Part shown: in pieces, positions 9,582 through 17,300 of the stretch
Layout of the letters: each line of letters starts with the position of its first letter
Position numbering within the stretch: the first letter of the stretch is position 1
NCBI GenBank assembly: GCA_046296435.1
Contig: JBKBLI010000010.1
Coordinates: 1-64,000, forward strand
Source of the DNA: M3007 sp046296435
Lineage (GTDB): Bacteria > Bacteroidota > Bacteroidia > Chitinophagales > Saprospiraceae
Direction of reading: 5' to 3'
DNA length: 64,000 bases
Position numbers and translations under genes: made by a program
The notes under the pieces: generated by a model
The model's database searches: none
Seen by the model: only the letters and a program-made list of their open reading frames with translations
Told to the model about the DNA's origin: nothing

Positions 9582-10013
9582 ATGGCAGATTACCCGCTTC
9601 CAAAGTTCCACTTCATGGTAGAATGGGGTGGCAACCGCGTCGGATTCACAGAAGTGAGCGGCTTAGACGTCGAAACTGAAGTCATCGAATACCGCGAAGG
9701 CGCCAATCCCGAGTACCACAAGCTCAAAATGCCGGGGATGCAGAAATTCGGCAATATCACGCTCAAACGCGGTACGTTCCAGAGCGACAACCAGTATTTT
9801 GAATGGTGGAACAGCGTGCGACTAAACAGTATTGAGCGCCGCGACCTGACGATCAAACTGCTCAATGAGAATCACGAACCCGTGGTAACCTGGCAGGTCA
9901 AAAACGCATGGCCTGTCAAAGTGCAGGGTACCGACCTGAAAGCCGACGGCAACGAGGTCGCGATCGAAACGCTGGAACTGGCCCACGAAGGCCTGACCGT
10001 CAATTTCGAATAA
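9582..10013 (+). CDS. eCIS inner-tube protein (Afp1-like, T4 gp19 fold)
   Basis: A 143-residue tube protein. It has the typical start (MADYPLPKFHFMVEWGG), followed by VGFTEVSGLDVETEVIEYREG, the central ITLKRG strand, and the C-terminal LNENHEPVVTWQVKNAWPVKV. These match the gp19/Hcp-like beta-barrel that stacks as hexamers to form the injected tube. It directly follows the sheath gene, as is usual, and is most likely the major tube subunit. A 232-bp non-coding stretch with a strong hairpin separates it from the second tube gene, which could let the sheath and this tube protein be made in excess over the baseplate proteins. Confidence 0.95.
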   Translation: MADYPLPKFHFMVEWGGNRVGFTEVSGLDVETEVIEYREGANPEYHKLKMPGMQKFGNITLKRGTFQSDNQYFEWWNSVRLNSIERRDLTIKLLNENHEPVVTWQVKNAWPVKVQGTDLKADGNEVAIETLELAHEGLTVNFE

Positions 10014-10190
10014 AACGATCCGGTTCGGCCCTGCGTTTTCGTCGAAATAGGGGCCGGAACCTTCGGGCCGCTCAGGAGCGCAATGCAGCGTATCGTACCA
10101 CACGCGCGTCAGCGGAGGTATCTGCGTTCCTCTCCGGCGTTCCTAAGCGATTCAGATGATGTTTTTTCAATCGATTCACCAGTCGCTCCA

Positions 10191-10220
10191 GGCGCGCAAC
10201 CCCAATATTAGTTGCGCGCC
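10191..10220 (+). promoter_or_regulatory. Perfect hairpin between the two tube genes (possible attenuator or processing site)
   Basis: GGCGCGCAAC (10191-10200) and GTTGCGCGCC (10211-10220) are perfect inverted repeats around a 10-nt AT-rich loop, 25 bp before the second tube gene. No T-run follows, so it is not a standard terminator. It sits in the only long gap among the structural genes. The rest of 10014-10245 holds nothing recognisable. Confidence 0.5.
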
Positions 10221-10245
10221 CGGCGACAACGACTAATCAAGCGCC

Positions 10246-10689
10246 ATGCCATATTATCCGCCGGTGGGATTTCATTTTCGCGTCGAGTTTCAGGGGATAC
10301 CCGGTCTTCAGGCGCAGGACGCTTTCTTTCAGGAAGTGAGCGGACTGAGTCGCCAACTGGAAACCGAAGCCATCAAGTCAGGCGGCGAAAACCGCTTTTC
10401 TTACGCCCTGCCTTTGAGGGCCAAATACCCCAATCTCGTGCTCAAGCGGGGCTTGTTCCTCGATTCGGCCATCATCAAGTGGGTGGACGACGCCATGCTG
10501 CATATGGACATACATCCCGTGACCGTCATGGTTACCCTCCTCAACGAAAATCACGAACCCCTTCAAAGCTACCAGTGCGTCAACGCTTGGCCGGCAAAGT
10601 GGTCCATAGCCGGCCTAAACGCAGAGAAAAGTGAAATTCTCGTCGAAAATATGGAATTGATCTATCACTACTTCAATATTATACAATAA
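10246..10689 (+). CDS. Second eCIS tube protein (Afp5-like tube initiator)
   Basis: A 147-residue protein of the same gp19-like fold as the preceding tube protein but clearly diverged: MPYYPPVGFHFRVEFQG, FFQEVSGLSRQLETEAIKSGG, LVLKRGLF and LLNENHEPLQSYQCVNAWP. In Afp/PVC particles a second, less abundant tube protein (Afp5) forms the first ring joining tube to spike and baseplate. Position after the major tube gene and directly before the Afp6-like gene supports that role. The start ATG is preceded by GCGCC; the same GCC-ATG context recurs at other starts in this operon, none of which has an evident Shine-Dalgarno sequence. Confidence 0.92.
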   Translation: MPYYPPVGFHFRVEFQGIPGLQAQDAFFQEVSGLSRQLETEAIKSGGENRFSYALPLRAKYPNLVLKRGLFLDSAIIKWVDDAMLHMDIHPVTVMVTLLNENHEPLQSYQCVNAWPAKWSIAGLNAEKSEILVENMELIYHYFNIIQ

Positions 10690-10695
10690 CGCGCC

Positions 10696-10872
10696 ATGCC
10701 TGTCGAAATCAGAGAATTGATCATACGGGCCAATATGCCCGAGCCTACGCCGGACGCCAACGCCGCCAATCCAATCAACGCCAATCAAACCCAGCCGGTC
10801 AGTAGCTCAACACTCAGTAAAACCGTCAAGGCCATTATTGAATCCGAACAACGCAGAAAGAACGAACGATGA
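10696..10872 (+). CDS. Small Afp6 / DUF5908-like eCIS protein
   Basis: A 58-residue open frame starting MPVEIRELIIRANM, six bases after the tube gene and overlapping the next gene by ATGA (10869-10872). The start resembles the N-termini of the short DUF5908/Afp6 proteins found at this position in eCIS loci. The middle is rich in Asn/Pro/Ala and the C-terminus is a short basic helix (ESEQRRKNER). There is no signal peptide. Its function in the particle is not established. The tight spacing on both sides and the conserved N-terminus make it a real gene despite its size. Confidence 0.82.
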   Translation: MPVEIRELIIRANMPEPTPDANAANPINANQTQPVSSSTLSKTVKAIIESEQRRKNER

Positions 10873-11585
10873 TACAAGCAAAAAGCGGCGGCGCTCTTTT
10901 GAGCGCCATAGTCAACAGCGTACCCTTTCCGGATAGACTTACCTTGCTTCCGGTGGTGAAGTTTGACCCCATTCCCGTGCCCGTGCCTTTGCCTCCCTAT
11001 CAGGCCATGTTCAATCCAGAGAACTGGAATATAGAAGAGCATATGGTGTATAATCAGGAGTCGCCTGCCGGCTCGAAAGGAGGTCCGGTTCGTTACGTAA
11101 AAGAAACCAACCGCACCCTTTCCTTTGACCTGATCATCGACGGTACGGGCGCAAGCGGCGAGAAACGCAGCGTAACCCTCGACTTGTTGTATTTGAAAGA
11201 GGTCATCGGTTACAATGGCGAGGAACACCGCAACAATCGTGTGATTGTGGTGTGGGGAACCAACATATTCAAAGGCGTTTTTTATGAGATAAAAATCAAT
11301 AAGACCCTCTACAAAACCGACGGCACGCCCTTGCGGGCTAAAGTATCCTTAAAATTCAAAGAGGATACCTCTTTGGAAAAAAGTATCCTGAACCGCAACA
11401 TGCGCTCCGCCGACCTGACCCGCGAGCATATCGTAAAAAGCGGAGATCGACTCGACCTGTTGGCCAACCATATGTATGGCGATTCGCGCTTCTATCTAGA
11501 AGTGGCCCGCGCCAACCGAATGACGACCTTCCGAACGGGGTTAACGCCCGGCCTCAAACTGATTTTTCCTCCCACCGAAAAGTAA
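10869..11585 (+). CDS. LysM-containing baseplate protein (Afp7-like, gp53-like)
   Basis: A 238-residue protein with an N-terminal region typical of Afp7 (PYQAMFNPENWNIEEHMVYN), a central beta-rich domain (NRTLSFDLIIDGTGASGE, VIVVWGTNIFKGVFYEIKIN), and a C-terminal LysM-like module (residues about 188-236: EHIVKSGDRLDLLANHMYGD ... LTPGLKLIFPP). In contractile particles this protein binds the tube/baseplate hub; the LysM fold here is a structural adaptor rather than necessarily a peptidoglycan binder. It is translationally coupled to the small upstream gene and lies 9 bp before the spike gene. Confidence 0.92.
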   Translation: MIQAKSGGALLSAIVNSVPFPDRLTLLPVVKFDPIPVPVPLPPYQAMFNPENWNIEEHMVYNQESPAGSKGGPVRYVKETNRTLSFDLIIDGTGASGEKRSVTLDLLYLKEVIGYNGEEHRNNRVIVVWGTNIFKGVFYEIKINKTLYKTDGTPLRAKVSLKFKEDTSLEKSILNRNMRSADLTREHIVKSGDRLDLLANHMYGDSRFYLEVARANRMTTFRTGLTPGLKLIFPPTEK

Positions 11586-11594
11586 AGCGCCGCC

Positions 11595-13415
11595 ATGCTC
11601 AACGCCATCACAAGTCAATTGCTGCCGCCTGTTCCGGCGGATATCACTCTGGTCACTTTAGTCGTAAAAATCAACGGTGTGCCAATACCGGATACCATCC
11701 CGGTCAGCAGCGTGACGGTGACCTATCGCTGCAACCGCATCCCCTATGCGCTTGTGACCATACTGGACGGCGATGTGCCTTCTCAGGATTTTCCAAGCTC
11801 CAATCTCGATACCTTTTCCCCGGGCCAACAGATCGAAATAAGCGCTGGCTACTCCGGGGCCAACGAGCAGATTTTCAAAGGGATTATCGTTCGGCATAGC
11901 GTCAAGATCATGCAGGATGAGGCGTCCTATATCGAAATCGAATGTAAGGACCAAGCCGTGAGGCTCACCGCCGGACGACGCAACAAGTATTTTTTTGAAA
12001 AAAAAGACAGCGAGATCATCGAAAGTATCCTGCGCGATCATCAGATCAATCCTTCGGTAGCGGCTACCGCCTTGCGCCACAAACAGATGGTGCAGTACTA
12101 TGCCAGCGACTGGGACTTTCTGCTCACCCGCGCTGAGGCCAACGGTATGCTTGCGCTTACAGATGCCGGCAAGGTGAGCGTCAAAAAGCCGGATTTTGCC
12201 CAGGACCCCAAATTTACGCTCAACTACGGAACGAGTATCTACGAGTTTGAAGCCGAGATGGACGCCCGCGACCAGTTCCCCAAAGCCGAAGCGACCTCTT
12301 GGAGTCCGGGCGACCAACGTCTGATCCGGATATCTTCAGGCAGCTTTGGAGGTCCTGAAGGTGGGCAGGGGAGCGCGCTGTCATCCATCGCCGGATCGCT
12401 GGGTATCAACCTGCCCGGCGCCAGTCCTGACACAGATTTCCGGGAGGTAATGGGTTGGAGAGCGTACGGTTTGCAGCATGGAGGCGCATTCACCAACGAA
12501 GAATGTCAGGCATGGGCCGATGCGCAGGCCATTAAAAGCGAATTGGCAAAAAAAAGGGGACGCGTCAAGTTTCAGGGCGTGGCCGACATCCGCCCGGGAC
12601 AATGTATCCAGATCAACGGCGTAGGGCTTCGTCATAGCGGCAAAGTATTTGTCACCGGCGTAGTGCATGAAATAGGCGAGGGCGTATGGTTCACCCATGC
12701 CCAGTTCGGCCTGCCCATGCGTTGGACCGCGCAGGAGTTCGACGACCTCAATGATACCCCTGCCGCCGCCCTGCTCCCCGCCGTAAACGGCCTGCAAATC
12801 GGCATCGTTACCGAACTTAAAGGCTCGCCGGCAGACCCGGACTTCCGTATTCAGGTGCGATTGCCTTTGGTCGAAACCGGCGGCGACGGCGTGTGGTCGC
12901 GCCTTGCCCAGCAGGATGCCGGCGCTAATCGGGGCGCCGTCTGGCGTCCCGAAATAGGCGACGAAGTGATCGTGGGCTTCATCAACGACGACCCCCGGCA
13001 CGCCGTAGTGATCGGCGCCTTACACAGCGCCCAAAACCCCGCGCCTATACCCGCCGCCGACGAAAATCACGAAAAAGGATGGATCACCCGAAGCGATATG
13101 CGCCTGGTGTTCAATGATGAAAAGAAAAGCGTCGCCATCCAAACGCCAAATGGAAAGCAAATCCGCATCGACGAAGACGAAGACCTGATCGAGATCAGCG
13201 ACCGGCACCAAAACCGGATTGTCCTGGATCAGAACGGCATCATCATTGAATCGGGCAAAGACCTCACCCTCAAAGCGCTTCAGAATATGAAAATCGAAGC
13301 CTTCAAAATACAAGAGGAAGCCCAAGTCTCCATCGAGATCCAGTCGCAGGGACAAGCGCGGATCAAGGCTACCAGCGATATGGAAATCGGCGCCACCTTT
13401 GTTAGAATCAATTGA
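11595..13415 (+). CDS. VgrG-like spike protein (Afp8-like; gp27/gp5 fusion)
   Basis: A 606-residue VgrG/Rhs-type spike. Residues 1 to about 370 are the gp27-like hub (IEISAGYSGANEQIFKGIIV, then DQAVRLTAGRRNKYFFEKKD, VQYYASDWDFLLTRAEANGM). An OB-fold gp5-like segment follows (IGIVTELKGSPADPDFRIQV, ...GVWRPEIGDEVIVGF-type core at about 396-475). The C-terminal beta-helix needle has repeating short strands (KQIRIDEDEDLIEIS through ARIKATSDMEIGATFVRIN). The trimer forms the membrane-piercing spike and carries the PAAR tip encoded next. No C-terminal toxin extension is visible, so it looks purely structural. Confidence 0.95.
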   Translation: MLNAITSQLLPPVPADITLVTLVVKINGVPIPDTIPVSSVTVTYRCNRIPYALVTILDGDVPSQDFPSSNLDTFSPGQQIEISAGYSGANEQIFKGIIVRHSVKIMQDEASYIEIECKDQAVRLTAGRRNKYFFEKKDSEIIESILRDHQINPSVAATALRHKQMVQYYASDWDFLLTRAEANGMLALTDAGKVSVKKPDFAQDPKFTLNYGTSIYEFEAEMDARDQFPKAEATSWSPGDQRLIRISSGSFGGPEGGQGSALSSIAGSLGINLPGASPDTDFREVMGWRAYGLQHGGAFTNEECQAWADAQAIKSELAKKRGRVKFQGVADIRPGQCIQINGVGLRHSGKVFVTGVVHEIGEGVWFTHAQFGLPMRWTAQEFDDLNDTPAAALLPAVNGLQIGIVTELKGSPADPDFRIQVRLPLVETGGDGVWSRLAQQDAGANRGAVWRPEIGDEVIVGFINDDPRHAVVIGALHSAQNPAPIPAADENHEKGWITRSDMRLVFNDEKKSVAIQTPNGKQIRIDEDEDLIEISDRHQNRIVLDQNGIIIESGKDLTLKALQNMKIEAFKIQEEAQVSIEIQSQGQARIKATSDMEIGATFVRIN

Positions 13416-13491
13416 TTTGCATGTAGCGCGCGCCTGATTCTTCACAGGCTAACGCTCATTGCCACATACCACACATATCAACATTATTAGT

Positions 13492-13881
13492 ATGCCAGCA
13501 GCAGCCAGAATGGGCGATATGCACGTCTGCCCTTTGGTCAATCCGGGGGGAGTCCCACACACGGGCGGCCCGATCCTCTCATCGGGCGTGCCCACCGTAC
13601 TCATTGGCGGAACGCCTGCCGCGGTGGTCGGCGACATGTGCGCCTGCGTCGGCCCGCCTGACAGCATCGTGGCAGGATCGCAAACTGTGCTNNNNNNNNN
13701 NNNNNNNNNNNNNNNNNNNNNNNNNNNNNNNNNNNNNNNNNNNNNNNNNNNNNNNNNNNNNNNNNNNNNNNNNNNNNNNNNNNNNNNNNNGATAGGCGGT
13801 AAACCCGCCGCCCGTATGGGCGACAGTACGGCGCACGGGGGGCAAATCACCCTGGGCTGCCCAACCGTACTCATTGGTTAA
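13492..13881 (+). CDS. PAAR-repeat spike-tip protein (Afp10-like), interrupted by N-run
   Basis: The protein starts MPAAARMGDMHVCPLVNPGG; a further upstream TTG start is unlikely. PAAR-type GD/HG/GG turn motifs are seen on both sides of an N-run: SGVPTVLIGGTPAAVVGDMC before it and IGGKPAARMGDSTAHGG ... GCPTVLIG after it. If the N-run is removed and the flanks are joined directly, the sequence reads AGSQTVLIGGKPAARMGD in frame. This repeats the first half exactly in pattern and gives a normal 96-residue PAAR protein. PAAR proteins sharpen the VgrG spike and can carry effectors. The gene lies between the spike and gp25 genes. Confidence 0.9.
   Translation: MPAAARMGDMHVCPLVNPGGVPHTGGPILSSGVPTVLIGGTPAAVVGDMCACVGPPDSIVAGSQTVXXXXXXXXXXXXXXXXXXXXXXXXXXXXXXXXXXIGGKPAARMGDSTAHGGQITLGCPTVLIG
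13692..13790. other. 99-base N-run (probably near-zero true gap)
   Basis: The run lies inside the PAAR gene. Joining the flanks directly restores a perfect PAAR repeat in frame (...TV-L-IGGK...), so the run probably represents little or no missing sequence. Confidence 0.8.
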
Positions 13882-13902
13882 ATACCAACTCACACTTTCC
13901 AC

Positions 13903-14325
13903 ATGTTGCAAAAAAAATTTCTTGGCATAGGCTGGGCTTTTCCGATTGAATTCGACCACGCATCCGGAACCGTCCAAAGAGTTGCCGAACTCGAAGACAT
14001 CGCTCAGAGCCTTACCATCTTGCTGCGCACCCGTCCGGGAGAACGCGTCATGCGACCTGACTATGGTTGCGCGTTGGACGACCTGCTTTTCGAGCCTACC
14101 AACGAAGGGCTGCTCACCTTTGTCAAAGACCTCATATCGACGGCCATACTCTACTACGAGCCGCGCATAGATCTTCAAAAGGTGGTGATCGACGCCGACC
14201 CGGCGTTGATTCAGGAGGGTAAACTATATATCGAGATCAGTTTTGTAGTGCGCAGCACCAATGGCCGCTACAATTACGTGTATGATTATTATAAACGCGA
14301 AGCCAGCATACAACCTCTGATATGA
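13903..14325 (+). CDS. Baseplate wedge protein gp25 (Afp9-like)
   Basis: A 140-residue GPW/gp25-family protein: FLGIGWAFPIEFDHASGTVQ, then LEDIAQSLTILLRTRPGERV, MRPDYGCALDDLLFEP, and a C-terminal FVVRSTNGRYNYVYDYYKRE. The EDIxQSLxILLxTxPGERVMRPDYG signature is diagnostic. gp25 connects the baseplate wedges to the first sheath ring. It overlaps the following baseplate gene by ATGA (14322-14325), so the two products are probably made in a fixed ratio. Confidence 0.95.
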   Translation: MLQKKFLGIGWAFPIEFDHASGTVQRVAELEDIAQSLTILLRTRPGERVMRPDYGCALDDLLFEPTNEGLLTFVKDLISTAILYYEPRIDLQKVVIDADPALIQEGKLYIEISFVVRSTNGRYNYVYDYYKREASIQPLI

Positions 14326-17300
14326 GCCAAAACAAACATTGTCACCCTTTGGAGTACGCGGGTAGTTCGCAAATCGAGCGCCTCGTAGCTGCCCTTCAAC
14401 CAGGGTACTTCCAGTTAGATGAGCGCAGTTTACAGGATTTGATTGTGGCTGCCTCCCAATACGCTCAGGCCCTGCGCTTCTTTGACCACAACGACCAGCA
14501 TCCGGAAGGCGTCTATTGGGATCGCTTTTGGGAGGTGGAATTACTCACTTATCTGGCTGTGGTAGCCGCCAAGGATACAGATGAATTACGCAAAAAATAC
14601 GAAGAGGCAGACCTCGCCTTTACTAAAAAAACAAACGAAAAAAACAGCGCCAAAAAGGGGGTAAAATCGACTGAATCGCCGCTGGCAACTTATTTGCCCC
14701 TGATCGAGCTGTTGCGCCAATTAGCCTGGTCGATCGAAGATACCTACCAGAAATTAAGTCGCGTTGGGCACCCGCTCCAAATCCGATTGCTCAACAGCAT
14801 CCGCCGCGACAACTGCTGCGATACCGATGAACTGGAGAGCGCCCTGCGCAAACTCATCAAGTACCACAAGGCCGCCACATCATCCAAGGAGCCCCTTTCT
14901 TACACGCGTTACGAGGCATTTTTTTCCGATGATAGGCGCTGGGGCTTACGCAACCGGACTGACTTCGAGGCCATCGTGCCCGATACCCAGATCACGCAGG
15001 AGGTCCTTCGGGAGATATTTATCATTTACTACGACGCCTGGCTCCTGCTCAAAAAAGAGGCGAAGGAAGCGTTCGACGTAGAGTTGGCCCGCGCCGAATT
15101 GCCCGAAGACGTGGAGGAGCGCGTAATGGAGCCGCATGTGGCGCTTTTTATAGCCTTTCTGCGGCTATTCCGTCATGCGCAGGATAGCCTGAACGAACTG
15201 AGCGAAAAGCATTTGGACTACTATTACGATCAGGCGCTCGGCTTTTGCCGCCGGCCAGAGACTCCCGACGAGGTATGGCTGATCTTGAAACTGGCAAGGG
15301 ATGTTGACCATTTTCTATTGCAAAAAGGCGAGGCATTTCTCGCCGGAAACGACAAAAACGGCGCGCAGTTGATCTTCGAAGCTATTGAAGATTGGGTGCT
15401 GCGTCAGGCGACCGTGGCCGATATTCGCAATACTTACATCGACCCTGAGTGCGGCAAGATTAATGCCAACCCTGACGTCGCCAAGGCATACGAAAACGGC
15501 GTTGAAAAGCCCAACGAAAGCGCCCTGCACTGGCGTAGCATGGGCGATGATAACCAACTTCCCGACGGCCAATTCGGATGGGCAATCGCCAGCCCGCAAC
15601 TCATCCTGAGGGAAGGAAAACGCGTCATCGATCTCAAGATGAAGGTAGTGACGCATCCCGTTCCCGATCTGTCCTGGATCGCACAGCAAAATTTGTTTGG
15701 CGTCTGGCTAAGCGCCAGGGAGGATTGGGTGCGTCTCGCGCACAGCCCTGACCGAATCACCGACCCGGATACAATGCCGGACTTGCCGCAGGGGGCCTTC
15801 AATATCTTTTTTACGGACGACGTTTTGCATTTTCGCATCGTGTTGGAGCGCGACGATCCCGCCATAGAGGCCTTGGGCGAAGATGCAGCCGCTCTTGCAG
15901 GCTTCAATACCCCGTGGCCCATGCTCAAAATCATCGTCAACCCTCAGCGCGTTGCCGACTGTCCTCCCAACAGCCCCGTACCAACAACGGTCGAAATTTA
16001 CGAAATCCTACGGACCCTCTGTATCGGCGAAATACGTATCGCCGTGAAAGCCTCAGGTATTCGCGAAAACCTAATCGTTCAAAACGACCAGGGTCTCTTT
16101 GATGGCGCTCAAAAAGTTTTCCCCTTTGGCCCGACGCCCGAGGTAGGCAACAAGTTTTTCCTCGGCAGTACCGAAGTGTTCCAAAAAGCCCTCACCTGCC
16201 TGAAAGTCTGCTTCGACTGGATAGCGCCTCCCGATGATTTTGCCGAACACTACAAAGCCTACTCTTCAATTAAAAAAAACAACAACCAAGTCGTCAATGC
16301 GCCCAACCCCTATCTGAAGATTGATTTTATTGACCGTGCAGATGTGCCCATACCCAAACAACTGACGCGCTTTGGTAAACGTGGCGCCGATGACCAACTG
16401 GGCGGTATGGTTACAGATATGAACGGCAATCCTTTGGAGGCAATCCGCGTAGTTTTGCTGGACGCCAACAACTCCGACAAGGCGTCAGTAGCAACGGATA
16501 GCGAAGGAAGATACGCCTTTTCAGGCCCGATTGACGCTCAACTTACCATTGTGTTCAGGGCGCCGCCGCAAAGCGACGCCGACCCGGATAAATCTCCTTT
16601 GTACGAGTCATTGACGCATTTCGCCGCAATAGACGGAGGTAGTCCCTCCGCTATTTCGATTGGTGAATTTGCGGTGATCAACGCAGTACTGTTTCCTAAA
16701 AATGTGCTGTTTGGCAAGTTTGATCAAATCCGTGGTAAGGTGGAAGATATCTACGGCAATCCCATAAACAGCGGGGTTACCCTAACCCTCGGCGGCGATA
16801 ACCTGTCCCTTAACGCCGACGGAACCTTCAATGCTCCGGCCAAGAATAACCAAAATTTGGTTGTTTCCGCCTCGGCTGCGCAGTTCAAAGCCCCTTCTTC
16901 GGGCACAATCCAACTTGACGATTTTACGCAGTTGCGCATCGTTTTGGAGCCTGCCGAACGGACATTGGATTCGGGGATCGCCATCAACGCTTCAGATCCC
17001 AGAATTTCAGGTAAGATTACCGACAGTAAATCCGCCGCGCAGGAGATAGAGAACGCTTTTGTTGAGGTTTCCAACAGCGTTCAAACTATCAAAGCCTTCT
17101 CCAATGCAAACGGCGATTATGAACTGCCCCTTTTTGCTCCCGGCAATTCTGTGCGCTTCTTTCCTTATCCCTATGCCAACGCGATAATATTGCTCCCGAC
17201 AGCTTTTATTGCCGCTACAGCCAACAAGCCAACGATCAATGCCCGCTTGTTATCAAAGCCGCGTCTGTACAAGCGCTTCATAGATGAAACCGTGCGAATA

